Counted from the stretch's first letter, positions 7,407 through 15,132 are shown. The stretch: DNA of 19,302 nucleotides from Clostridium sp. UBA1056 (GCA_002316385.1 DCDL01000060.1:10181-29482), one strand, 5' to 3'. The notes: generated from the letters alone by a model not told the origin. Made by a program: numbers and translations.

Positions 7407-7439
7407 TTTAATGATGATACAAGTTAAATTATCATTAAA
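7407..7439. repeat. Perfect 9-bp inverted repeat before rlmD
   Basis: TTTAATGAT (7407-7415) and ATCATTAAA (7431-7439) are exact complements separated by 15 bases. The repeat sits about 60 bp before the rlmD start. It could be a regulator site or an mRNA leader hairpin. Confidence 0.4.
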
Positions 7440-7497
7440 TAGAAACAAGTAAATGCAAATGATAAATATAGAAATTTTATTAGATAAGGAGATAGGC

Positions 7498-8853
7498 ATG
7501 AGAAAGAGAAAAGAATATGAATTTATCATAGAAGGTACAGAATTCCCAGGAAAAGGGGTAGCTTTCTATGAAGGAGAAAAGGTAGCTATAAAAAATACTT
7601 TGCCAGGACAAAAGGTTAAGGCTAGAGTAACAAAGAAAAATTCCAATGGAGTAGAAGCTAAACTACTTGAAGTTTTAGAAGATGTAGATTATAAGGTAAA
7701 GCCAGCTTGTGACATCTTTGGAGTTTGTGGGGGATGTAGCCATGGAAATTTATCTTTAGATACACAACTTAAATTTAAAGAAGAGCAAGTTAAAGCTCTT
7801 TTAGATAATAAAGGGATAAAAGATTATGAATACCTAGGCATAGAAAGTAGTCCTCTTCACTATGAGTATAGAAATAAGATGGAATTTACCTTTGGAGACT
7901 TTGAAAAGGGGGGAGAACTAACCCTTGGAATGCATGCCAAAGGAAAGAGCTTTTCCATAGTATCAGTACATAACTGTCAAATAGTAGATGAAGATTTTAG
8001 AGCCATAATAAGTGCCACTATAAATCACTTTAGGAAAGCTAACCTTCCTTACTATAGAATATTAAAACATGAAGGATTCCTAAGAAACTTAGTAGTAAGA
8101 AAGGCTATAAACACAGGAGAGATATTAGTAAACATAGTTACAACCACACAAGAACAGTATGACTTTACAGGTTTTGTAGATACTTTAAAAGCCTTAGACC
8201 TTAAAGGTGAAATCACTGGAATAATCCATACATTAAATGATTCTCTTTCAGATGTAGTGCAAGCAGATTCTATAGAAATACTATACGGAAGAGACCATAT
8301 AATAGAAAATCTTCTAGGGTTAAAGTTCAAAATAAATCCCTTTGCCTTCTTCCAAACTAACACTAAAGGAGCAGAGAAGCTTTACTCTATAGTAAGAGAT
8401 TTCATAGGGGAATCAGCAGATAAGGTAGTCTTTGACTTATACTGTGGTACAGGAACAATAGGTCAGATAGTAGCTCCAAAGGCAAAGAAGGTTGTAGGAA
8501 TAGAGCTAATAGAAGAAGCTGTAGAAGCTGCAGAGGAAAATGCTAAAATGAACGGCTTAAATAACTGTGAATTCATAGCAGGAGATGTGGCAGTAACTAT
8601 AAAAAATGTAACAGAAAAACCGGACATCATAATCCTTGACCCACCAAGACCGGGAGTACACCCAGTAGCACTAGATTACGTAATAAAATTTGATGCTAAA
8701 GAAATAATATACGTATCTTGTAACCCTAAAACACTAGCAGTAGACCTAGAGGTATTAGTTGCTAATGGATATAAGGTAGAAAAAGTTAAGATAATGGATA
8801 TGTTCCCACACACACCACATGTCGAGGTCGTAACAAAGCTAACAAGGAAGTAA
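7498..8853 (+). CDS. rlmD: 23S rRNA (uracil-C5)-methyltransferase RlmD (RumA type)
   Basis: This 451-residue enzyme methylates C5 of a uracil in 23S rRNA (U1939 in E. coli numbering; some Firmicute members also act on U747) using SAM. Domains in order: an N-terminal TRAM domain (about 1-60), an Fe-S cluster with C71, C77, C80 and C160, and a Rossmann-type methyltransferase domain with DLYCGTGTIG (313-322), LDPPRPG (380-386) and the catalytic cysteine in SCNP (C408). The start at 7498 is chosen because AAGGAGAT lies at 7486-7493. An ATG 45 bp upstream lacks such a site. The C-terminus looks complete. Codons near the end (GTC GAG GTC) are unlike the rest of the gene. Mobile-element sequence begins shortly downstream. 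Confidence 0.92.
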   Translation: MRKRKEYEFIIEGTEFPGKGVAFYEGEKVAIKNTLPGQKVKARVTKKNSNGVEAKLLEVLEDVDYKVKPACDIFGVCGGCSHGNLSLDTQLKFKEEQVKALLDNKGIKDYEYLGIESSPLHYEYRNKMEFTFGDFEKGGELTLGMHAKGKSFSIVSVHNCQIVDEDFRAIISATINHFRKANLPYYRILKHEGFLRNLVVRKAINTGEILVNIVTTTQEQYDFTGFVDTLKALDLKGEITGIIHTLNDSLSDVVQADSIEILYGRDHIIENLLGLKFKINPFAFFQTNTKGAEKLYSIVRDFIGESADKVVFDLYCGTGTIGQIVAPKAKKVVGIELIEEAVEAAEENAKMNGLNNCEFIAGDVAVTIKNVTEKPDIIILDPPRPGVHPVALDYVIKFDAKEIIYVSCNPKTLAVDLEVLVANGYKVEKVKIMDMFPHTPHVEVVTKLTRK

Positions 8854-8872
8854 AACGACGAAGTTAGCTTTA
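8833..8872 (+). other. Stem-loop across the rlmD stop codon
   Basis: AAAGCTAAC (about 8835-8843) pairs exactly with GTTAGCTTT (about 8863-8871) across the stop codon. The last T-run is short. It may be a weak intrinsic terminator, or part of the structured RNA that continues downstream. Confidence 0.4.
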
Positions 8873-9130
8873 ATAGTTCGACCCGTGCAAGGCTTTCCCA
8901 TGATGAGGAGTCTGAAAGACGAACTCAGAATGGTAGAAAGCTACTGCCGAGACTGTAAGCTGTTGAAGAAATAGGCATTGAAAGCTTAATGAAATCAAGT
9001 GAAGGGCAGATTGAATTTAGAGAGAAAGCCTACATTCCGTAGTTTGTCAGAGGAAGGTGTTCCTTTAAGTGAGAATCTAAATTTTATATTTAGTCCTTTG
9101 AACTTACTCATTCGAACACATGTGAGAAGG
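8865..9130 (+). ncRNA. Structured RNA stretch, possibly a group II (IIC) intron fragment
   Basis: This non-coding stretch is richer in G+C than its surroundings and holds many short hairpins with GAAA-like loops (for example GTCT-GAA-AGAC and GTAG-AAAG-CTAC). From memory, two blocks resemble group IIC introns: a GCAAGG...TCC...GGAGTCTGAAAGA segment (about 8888-8922) and CAGATTGA followed by GAGAAAGC (about 9007-9030). No GUGYG 5' end, no domain V hairpin and no reverse transcriptase gene are present, so it would be a non-functional piece. Another structured RNA is possible. An intrinsic terminator follows at 9179-9220. Confidence 0.3.
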
Positions 9131-9178
9131 AGTTACATTAAAAAAACGATAAAAAGGGTTTAAGGAAATATAAATATG

Positions 9179-9220
9179 ATTTGCCACCATGAATTTTATG
9201 TTGGTGGTAAATTATTTTTT
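9179..9220 (+). terminator. Intrinsic terminator
   Basis: The stem ATTTGCCACCA (9179-9189) with TGGTGGTAAAT (9202-9212) has 11 pairs, one of them G-U. It is followed by an almost unbroken T-run to 9220. It would end transcription from rlmD and the structured RNA. From here to 9410 there is no supported gene, only AT-rich sequence. Confidence 0.85.
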
Positions 9221-9410
9221 TGAAATTATACTTTTCAGGATACTTTTTATGTTATAAAGGTAAGAAAATAATTTAAAATTAAAAATAAGGTAAACTTAAA
9301 TTTTATAAAAATATTGGTTTGATCTAGGAGGTTCAAGTGTAGTCATATCAATGGCTTAAGGTTGGTGGAAGTATGGAATATTTGATTATATAAGATTTTA
9401 TTAATAAGTT

Positions 9411-9929
9411 ACATTAGATAAAATAAATACCCTATCAGGGGACGGTGAGTTAATGCTTGCCGTCCTTTCTTCTTTTGACCAAGAGGAAAGCAGAAATGCA
9501 AGTGAAAGTTTAAAATGGAGAGCCAAAAAGCAATTTGAACAAGGTGAAATAATGATTAATACAAAAAGGTTTTTAGGATATTACAAAGATGAATATGGAG
9601 ATTTGGTTATAAGTACCAAAGAAGAAATAGTAAAGAGAATTCTTAAAGATTATCTTAGTGGAAAAGGTTCAAATAGAATAGCAAGGGAATTAAATGAAGA
9701 AAATATTCCTACTGTAGGCAATAAAACTTAGCACAATAGCACAATCATAGGAGTTTTAAAAAATGAAAAATATAAATGATACGCTATACTTCAGAAATAC
9801 TATATACCAGAACATTTAAAGAAAATTTCAATTAGAAACAATGAAGCCATAGATAGTTATTATATAGAAGAAAATCATTCACCTATTATTTCAAAAAATA
9901 TGTGGGAAAAGGTTCAAGTGGAGCATTGA
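9411..9929 (+). pseudogene. Large serine recombinase remnant
   Basis: The reading frame retains the end of the resolvase catalytic domain (INTLSGDGELMLAVLSSF then QEESRNASES, from about 9423), the recombinase domain (KRFLGYYKDEYGDLVI to KGSNRIARELNEENIP) and part of the following zinc-ribbon/coiled-coil region. Most of the catalytic domain, including the active-site serine, is missing upstream. TAG at 9729-9731 stands where the family usually has tryptophan, and TGA at 9777-9779 interrupts again. The frame ends at a TGA at 9927, where it runs into an Orf23-like gene. Serine recombinases of this class integrate conjugative elements and prophages. This one may have brought in the neighbouring Tn916-like segment, but it is dead. 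Confidence 0.85.
9421..9449 (+). repeat. 29-bp dispersed repeat, copy 1
   Basis: This short stretch within the recombinase remnant matches 17147-17175 at 26 of 29 bases, and all three differences are C here and T there. It codes for NTLSGDGE in the recombinase frame, so the second copy is probably a micro-fragment of a related recombinase gene. Confidence 0.6.
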
Positions 9930-10237
9930 AATTCTCCGCTTTACGACGTGAGGTTAAAGTTGTTGATGATGAGGGCATTGTGACCGAAGAAATCAAAGAA
10001 CGTACATATGACCTTAAATCCAAAGGGCAAGGACATATGATACAGGTAAGTATTCCTGCTTCTGCTGGAGTGAAAAACTTTGACTATAATGTCGAAGTGT
10101 AACTAATCAATCCAGTAGCAGATACATTGACAACTGCAACCTTTCAAGGGGCAAATGTGGATTGGTACATCAAGGCTGATGATATTGTTTTGAAAAAGAA
10201 AAATTCGAATCAGCCAACGGAATCTAGTAAGAAATAA
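9902..10237 (+). pseudogene. Tn916 Orf23-like (YdcP family) conjugative element protein, remnant
   Basis: LKFSALRREVKVVDDEGIV, then ERTYDLKSKGQG, IQVSIPAS and, after a stop, NPVADT, TATFQGANVDWYIKADDIVL closely resemble the Orf22/Orf23-type proteins at the left of Tn916-family conjugative modules. The native N-terminus is replaced by recombinase sequence: the first residues MGKGSSGA come from the junction near 9920. TAA at 10100-10102 breaks the frame after EV, and the same frame continues to a normal stop at 10235-10237. It is a deletion-fusion product and surely inactive. Confidence 0.8.
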
Positions 10238-10313
10238 ACAAAACAATACACACTTATTTTGATGAATCCGCTATAATGTTTGTTATATAAACATATTAAT
10301 TAGGAGGTATCAA

Positions 10314-11486
10314 ATGAATGACTTTTTAAATATTGAGATATGTAAAAAATTCAGAAAAGCTATCAATGAAACTGACATTTTTGTTTGCGATGAAGAGTAT
10401 AAGGAACATTACAATCTCTTTTGTGCTGTAATGGATAGAGTTGATAGTAGCATTGCATATCTCAACAATAATGCAAATCTACCCAAGACAGAGGAATCTC
10501 TATTGGTTTTTATCATGTATTCATGTATGATTTTAGACGCAGTTAAACAATTACAAAAAGTTTTGGATCTTAAGAATAAATATTCCGACCCAAACAATGA
10601 AGAATCATATAAATTTTTTAAAAGTGTTTGTACTGGTTATCCATTAAATATTTCTCAAAAAGAATGTCCAACTGATGACAAGTTTTTTGAATATTTGCGT
10701 TCGCTTTCGATGGCACATCCGTTTGAGACAAGTAGACCAAAGTTTTTTAAAAAAGGCGAAATACAATATTCCCCTTGGGTTATCGCAAACAGTGAAATTA
10801 TGAATTTAAGAGGTGTAAAAGATGGTATAGGTATTCGAATATATTCAAATAGATTTGATGAAATTCAAGATTTGTTTTTTTCTTTCAATCTTTTAAAAGC
10901 GTATATTAATTCTCGCTTTATCCTTATGGAAAGAGCTACAGAGAAAGTTTATCAAATCATTGCTGATAAAGAAAAAATCTGGGAAAAAGATAAAGTTCCT
11001 AAAGATTTGCCACCTATTGCTACTTTAGAAAAGATAGTAGAAATACTTAAAAAGCGTTATGAAGATACTTATATTGTAGAATGTGCGATAAAGTATCTTA
11101 GCTCTCCTCTAACTGAACCAGCCAATGAGGATATTGTTACATCATATCGGGAAGTCATAACTGACTTGATTCCTAATTTAATCGAAGCAGTTGAAAAATT
11201 AGATTATGAAAAGATGGCAATGACACTTGATAAAGTATTATATGCTCGACCTAGAAAGGTTCATGAAATGGCACATTATCAACTAGAAAAAATATTTGAT
11301 TATCTTGATATTGGTTATGAACTTTCATCCAACTATGATTTGGGGTTACAACAAGCACGCAATTTTTCAGACCAATTAGCAAAAAAATGGGTCAAGATTA
11401 ACACAGGTGAAATGAATGCAGATGAAATTAAACTACTAGTTCGTGTAGCATGTTACTTTGAAAAGAAGGAACAAGAACAATTTTAA
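10314..11486 (+). CDS. Uncharacterised 390-aa helical protein, possible HEPN-like cargo
   Basis: I do not recognise this family. The protein is intact, soluble and mostly helical, with no signal peptide or membrane segment. FFEYLRSLSMAHPFETSR (about 124-141) contains R129-x5-H135, which fits the R-x4-6-H pattern of HEPN ribonucleases. RPRKVH (312-317) is a weaker second example. TAGGAGGT precedes the ATG, and a TATAAT box at 10272-10277 suggests its own promoter, although no clear -35 is seen. It lies between the broken Orf23 and TcpA genes of a conjugative element, where it is an insertion relative to the usual order. Its survival among pseudogenes suggests retained cargo, perhaps abortive-infection defence. 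The function is an inference. Confidence 0.75.
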   Translation: MNDFLNIEICKKFRKAINETDIFVCDEEYKEHYNLFCAVMDRVDSSIAYLNNNANLPKTEESLLVFIMYSCMILDAVKQLQKVLDLKNKYSDPNNEESYKFFKSVCTGYPLNISQKECPTDDKFFEYLRSLSMAHPFETSRPKFFKKGEIQYSPWVIANSEIMNLRGVKDGIGIRIYSNRFDEIQDLFFSFNLLKAYINSRFILMERATEKVYQIIADKEKIWEKDKVPKDLPPIATLEKIVEILKKRYEDTYIVECAIKYLSSPLTEPANEDIVTSYREVITDLIPNLIEAVEKLDYEKMAMTLDKVLYARPRKVHEMAHYQLEKIFDYLDIGYELSSNYDLGLQQARNFSDQLAKKWVKINTGEMNADEIKLLVRVACYFEKKEQEQF

Positions 11487-11517
11487 TATAAATATTGCTT
11501 AGAAAGGAGAAGTCGAA

Positions 11518-12663
11518 ATTTTCAAATACAAAGGGAAACGAATCCGATCATGCAATAAAAACCTGCTCTACCACTCTGTATTAGGAGCAATTAGTATCAT
11601 TTTCTTATTAGTGATGAAACCTTTTCATTTACACTCTATTATGCAGATTCAATTGGAATCCATCACTTTTGATGAAATTCTATCACAACTTAGAACACCA
11701 TACTTTTTGGGTAGTGAATTCACTACCATTTTTGTATGTCTAATTATTTGAATCTTATATTACCGATACCGTATTGATTCCATAAAACAACTGGAACACT
11801 GCCAAAAACTAGCTCGTATGGTTCTTCAAAATGGCTGGTACAAAGTCGAAGAGACACAGTCAGAGGGATTTTTTAAAGACCTGCCCAGCTCTAAAACCAA
11901 AGTAAAGATCTGTCACTTTTCCAAGATGCACTACTATCTGAAAGATAGGCTTATCCATATCCATGTTGAAATCGCCATGGGAAAATATCAAGACCAGCTA
12001 TTACAGCTTGAAAAGAAACTGGAAACTGGGCTTTACTGTGAACTAGTGGAAAAGACACTAAATGATTCCTATATTGAGTATATCCTACTATACGATACAA
12101 TCGGCAATCGCATTAGTATTCGTGATGTGACGGAAGAAAATGGAGGCTTAAAATTAATTGAGTCGGTCTATTTGGAATACGATTCTCTACCACATATGTT
12201 GATTGCCGGCGGAACTGGCGGTGGGAAAACTTATTTTATTCTTACTATTATTGAAGCTATGCTTCATACTAATACAAATTTATATATTTTAGACCATAAA
12301 AACGTTGACTTGGAAGACTTGGAAACAGTTATGCCAAATGTCTATTCTAGCAAAGAAGATATGTTGTCCTGCATTGATAAATTCTATGAAGAAATGATAG
12401 CTCGTAGTGAAGAAATGAAACAGCACCAACCTTATTCCTATGAGCGTATCCTTAACTGGTTATGTCATCAAGTAGCACCGACACTAAAGGAAGCCAGCAT
12501 TTTAGATGTGCTCAATGAAAGCAATGTCATACCAGAAATTATTCGTGAAGCCAAGATGACGGACAAACATGAAAAGCTGATTGAGCAACAAAACTTGTCT
12601 GCTAAAGATGAGAAGCCTGCTAACAGAAAAGATGTACGAGCTGGGATTCATTTGTGGTATTAA
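11518..12663 (+). pseudogene. TcpA (Tn916 Orf21-like) coupling protein fused to a relaxase-like tail
   Basis: AAGGAG (11504-11509) precedes codon ATT at 11518, where related genes have ATG. The frame FKYKGKRIRS... includes two membrane segments and then TGA at 11749-11751. An open part from 11818 keeps the conserved GFFKDLP, GKYQDQLLQLEKKLE and the Walker A GGTGGGKT (about 12208-12231). This is the FtsK/HerA-type ATPase that hands DNA to the conjugation channel. At about 12427 the TcpA sequence stops after EEMKQ, before the expected Walker B region. It continues in frame as YSYERILNWLCHQVAPTLK..., which I take, from memory, to be the C-terminal tail of the MobT/Rep_trans relaxase that normally follows TcpA. 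An in-frame deletion of about 1 kb or more would explain it. Confidence 0.75.
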
Positions 12664-12931
12664 ACTGGAAATCTATATTCAAGATACAGGCAAATACACT
12701 TCCCTCATCATTGAGTGGGAAAGGAAAGGCGGTGATAGGACCTATACTTATGATTTTTACAAACAAACATTTTATCCCCATTATCCAAACAAGATAACTG
12801 TTTATGTGGAGAATATGACAGCTGTCCAACTGATTGAACGTGTCGGAAGGTATTTTTATAACCGCAAGATATACCTTTCGGAGTTATCCAACAAAACAAA
12901 GAAAGCAATAACGACTTCTAAGCTGAAATAG
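12632..12931 (+). CDS. Conjugative-element associated hypothetical protein (99 aa)
   Basis: The family is not recognised. The frame is open and ends 30 bp before a DUF3789-like gene. The product is basic, with beta-strand-like segments (IKLEIYIQDTG, YTSLIIEWERKGGDRTYTYDF) and a C-terminal helix QLIERVGRYFYNRKIY. The ATG at 12632 overlaps the end of the TcpA-relaxase fusion and lacks a clear ribosome binding site. The frame is open upstream to 12581, so the true N-terminus may have been lost in the same deletion. Position between relaxase and DUF3789 genes suggests an accessory gene of the conjugative module. Confidence 0.45.
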   Translation: MYELGFICGIKLEIYIQDTGKYTSLIIEWERKGGDRTYTYDFYKQTFYPHYPNKITVYVENMTAVQLIERVGRYFYNRKIYLSELSNKTKKAITTSKLK

Positions 12932-12961
12932 AGGCCGTTTTTTCATGAAAGGAGAAATCAA

Positions 12962-13099
12962 ATGATATGGATATTAATCAGACGTTTATTACTAGTTGGA
13001 CTAGGCATTGCTATTGGAATTACTTTGATGTGTCTAATTCAAATAAGTAAATGTGCTGATGAAAAAATGAAACAAATTCAAAGGAGGAATGATGAATGA
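12962..13099 (+). CDS. Small single-pass membrane protein, DUF3789-like
   Basis: This 45-residue protein has one membrane helix (about residues 8-28) that ends in a TLMCLIQISKCADEKM motif. The pattern of a glycine-rich helix, MCL, Q and then a charged tail is what I recall for DUF3789 proteins of conjugative transposons. GAAAGGAG lies 6-9 bp before the ATG. Its last codons overlap the start of the TcpD-like gene (ATGA arrangement), which shows translational coupling. It appears intact. The function is unknown and is presumably linked to the transfer channel. Confidence 0.65.
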   Translation: MIWILIRRLLLVGLGIAIGITLMCLIQISKCADEKMKQIQRRNDE

Positions 13100-13306
13100 A
13101 TTTTGGACAGAACTTATACAACTAGTTTTTAAGCAATGCACAATCCCTTGTGTTGCTGGCAATTGTCGTGATCGGTCTGTATTTGGGATCTAAGCATGAG
13201 CTTTCAAAGATCATTGCACTAATCGCCGTTCGTTGGTCTGGTATTCAATGCTGGAGGGGTGAAAGATGTATTACTAAATTTATTTAACAAAATTATTGGG
13301 GCATAG
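13096..13306 (+). pseudogene. TcpD-like membrane protein of the conjugation module, broken
   Basis: The reading MNFGQNLYN-stop-FLSNAQSLVLLAIVVIGLY, then KHELSKIIALIAV, then (one frame on) GLVFNAGGVKDVLLNLFNKIIGA matches the short TcpD-type membrane protein of Tn916-like elements. It has one central membrane helix. TAG at 13123-13125 stands where the family has tryptophan. An extra C at 13231, or a small indel nearby, shifts the frame. The gene follows the DUF3789-like gene with overlapping start and stop. The rest of the transfer operon (TcpE, VirB4-like ATPase and others) is absent, so this segment cannot support transfer. Confidence 0.7.
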
Positions 13307-13312
13307 ATGTTA

Positions 13313-13341
13313 TTGTACAGCTTTCTGTGAGTTGTTATAAT
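13313..13341 (+). promoter_or_regulatory. Promoter of the DUF5677-like gene
   Basis: -35 TTGTAC (13313-13318), a 17-bp spacer and a perfect -10 TATAAT (13336-13341), 40 bp before the start codon. It gives the cargo gene independent expression in an otherwise dead element. Confidence 0.7.
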
Positions 13342-13381
13342 ATAAGTATTTATTTAATAATTACAGAAGGGAATGAGATAA

Positions 13382-14410
13382 ATGACCGACCATACCACTA
13401 AATTTTTACATGAGACATTTATGAGTCTTCTTGAAGAACAGCTAGAAGAAGCCAAAAGTCAAAAAGAAGCGGACGAGATAATTAAAAAATTTGGAGAAGT
13501 GGATTTAAATAGAATTTTTGTAAGTATGTATCACCAAATGGCTTATGATACTACTAAATATATGAGAGATACTATGTATGAACAAGTTATGCAATTTCGA
13601 GCTGATGAACAAGAATTTTTGGCAATTCAAGAGCAAAAATGGTATAAAGCATTTGTAACTTCTGAAGCAATGTATATCATGGTACTTGAAGCAACAGAAT
13701 CATATATTGAGCATGTGAATAAATTGAGCCAAGAGGAACTAAAAAAACATCACTATACTTTTACAGCAATGCAACATATACACGGTCGAGCAATCCAACA
13801 ATTTCTTGAAATTATTACATTAATGAAAAATGGATTTGCTGATGGTGCATATGCTAGATGGCGTTCTATGTATGAACTTACAATAATCGCTTCCTTTATC
13901 ACTGAACATGGCGAAACAGTAGCTGAAGCATTTATTCAGTCTTCTGAAACAGAAGATCGCTATGAATGGGCAAGAGCTAGTGGGATTTTTCCAACTACGA
14001 AAAAGTATGTAAGTTTTAATGATATACAGAAACAGTGTGATATTAATTCTTCAGCTTGGAGACAGCAATATGATTTAGCTAATAAAACAGTACATGCTTC
14101 ACCACAAGGAACTTTTGCTAGGTTAAGTAATATGGAAACAAGTAATATTATTCCTGTAGGAAGAAGCGATTATGGTATTACAACTCCTGCTGAACATTCA
14201 GCAATTTCTCTTGCACAAATCACTACTATGTTTTTCGCAATACATTCATCTGGTGATACAGTACTTGCAATGAAATATATTCATAATTGGCTTGATGTTA
14301 TTCGAGAAACATATTTTAAAACGCATGATTTGGTTTTTCCAGATGATGAAAAGTTATGGGACAATAGTATGCCAAGCTATGAAGGTGAGGTCGTTGAGGA
14401 ATTTGAATAA
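13382..14410 (+). CDS. DUF5677 domain-containing protein
   Basis: This intact 342-residue soluble helical protein has the DUF5677-type core at about residues 125-300. A helix LEIITLMKNGFADGAYARWRSMYELTIIASFI (142-173) carries the typical R-(x)-E-(x)-A arrangement, and NKTVHASPQGTFARL (234-248) holds the conserved histidine region. The N-terminal 110 residues are an additional helical part. Proteins of this family are accessory genes of plasmids and islands, with unproven function; a HEPN-like fold and a defence role have been suspected. It has its own promoter, an AAGGGA ribosome binding site and a strong terminator, so it is an autonomous cassette. Confidence 0.75.
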   Translation: MTDHTTKFLHETFMSLLEEQLEEAKSQKEADEIIKKFGEVDLNRIFVSMYHQMAYDTTKYMRDTMYEQVMQFRADEQEFLAIQEQKWYKAFVTSEAMYIMVLEATESYIEHVNKLSQEELKKHHYTFTAMQHIHGRAIQQFLEIITLMKNGFADGAYARWRSMYELTIIASFITEHGETVAEAFIQSSETEDRYEWARASGIFPTTKKYVSFNDIQKQCDINSSAWRQQYDLANKTVHASPQGTFARLSNMETSNIIPVGRSDYGITTPAEHSAISLAQITTMFFAIHSSGDTVLAMKYIHNWLDVIRETYFKTHDLVFPDDEKLWDNSMPSYEGEVVEEFE

Positions 14411-14427
14411 GTAAATATAGTATTTTG

Positions 14428-14462
14428 AAAACAGTAAATCAAAAAAGGATTTGCTGTTTTTT
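14428..14462 (+). terminator. Intrinsic terminator of the DUF5677-like gene
   Basis: The 13-bp arms AAAACAGTAAATC (14428-14440) and GATTTGCTGTTTT (14448-14460), with one G-U pair, end in a T-run. The element lies 17 bp after the stop codon. Confidence 0.85.
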
Positions 14463-14504
14463 AAAACTTTAAAAGCAAGAAAGAAAGTGATATTTTAGAT
14501 TGGA

Positions 14505-14783
14505 ATGCAAGTTTATATTGCTAATCTAGGCAAATATAATGAGGGCGAGCTTGTGAGTGCATGGTTCCCACCTCACGTTGACTATAAAGAAATGGTAGGA
14601 CGAATTTGTTTGAATGGTAAATATGAAGAATACGTTATACATGATTTTGAACTGTCTTTTGATGTGCACGAATATACGCAAATTACTGGAATTAATCGTT
14701 TGTGTGAAGTAGTGTTGGAATTAGAGGGTTCATCCCAAAAGCTGATGAGTATAAACCAAGCGAAAGAGTTATCTATAAAATGA
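14505..14783 (+). pseudogene. ardA: ArdA-like antirestriction protein, truncated
   Basis: MQVYIANLGKYNEGELVSAWF, then YEEYVIHDFELSFDVHEYT and INRLCEVVLEL are the N-terminal half of ArdA (Tn916 Orf18 type). ArdA is a DNA-mimic dimer that blocks type I restriction enzymes during conjugation. Only about 75 of the usual roughly 165 residues remain. From about 14725 the sequence changes to an unrelated segment, and the frame ends at 14783. No good ribosome binding site is seen. The C-terminal acidic half is lost, so a normal protein is not made. The order TcpD-like, DUF5677-like, ArdA differs from Tn916. Confidence 0.8.
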
Positions 14784-14963
14784 TACAGGAATACATTGAA
14801 AATAAATATGATTTTAAGGTACACTACTTATATTGCAGAGGTGAAAAGAGATTTAGGATTGCCTATGTATGACGCTCCTAATGCAGTAGAAGAATCTAAG
14901 AATCCAAGAAAACATGCAACGCCTGAAAAAGTGGAAGCATTTTTATGTAATTTAATTAATTGA
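14735..14963 (+). pseudogene. C-terminal tail domain of a methyltransferase- or helicase-like protein, frameshifted
   Basis: In one frame the DNA encodes PKADEYKPSERVIYKMIQEY and on to KYDFKVH. After a shift near 14822 it continues as TTYIAEVKRDLGLPMYDAPNAVEE and PRKHATPEKVEAF, ending at 14961-14963. I recall this module as the C-terminal tail on some Firmicute RlmD-type methyltransferases and mobile-element helicases or methylases. It is a detached end with no start codon of its own; the junction with ArdA is near 14725. Its source could be a displaced rlmD tail or a lost element gene. Confidence 0.5.
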
Positions 14964-15132
14964 ATCTAATTGTATAAATAGTGTTTTTGATAGGCTTGTA
15001 CCTGCAATCAATGCAAACACTATTGAAAGTATTGGTGGAGAAATTGTAACTGTAGCTTTAAGTATTGCTGGCTATATAATTGTATTATGTATAGTTGATT
15101 GTTCTAAAGGGTTTAGAAATAGTAAAAAGTAA
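14962..15132 (+). pseudogene. Fragment of a small membrane protein
   Basis: A 56-codon frame with no start codon encodes SNCINSVFDRL, then one hydrophobic helix (IVTVALSIAGYIIVLCIVDC) and a basic end GFRNSKK. It may be the end of a membrane protein cut by rearrangement. The family is not recognised. The region 15133-15309 that follows holds an 8-bp inverted repeat (15136-15153) and the leader of the next gene, nothing more. Confidence 0.3.

Noticed and set aside
8052..8363. 103-aa antisense frame inside rlmD
   Set aside because: It is a shadow of the rlmD coding frame with no start signal or domain.
8833..9160. RNase P RNA, tmRNA or group I intron in the structured stretch
   Set aside because: The universal RNase P block, the tmRNA ends and the group I P, Q, R and S elements were not found.
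9438..9466. Hairpin GGACGG...CCGTCC with apparent covariation at 17160-17177
   Set aside because: The first copy is coding sequence of a serine recombinase (GDGELMLAVLSS), and the second breaks off after six codons. Shared ancestry explains the similarity better than a conserved RNA fold.
12620..12908. Two overlapping minus-strand frames opposite the 12632 gene
   Set aside because: They are mutual shadows without ribosome binding sites, and the plus strand carries the continuing conjugative gene order.
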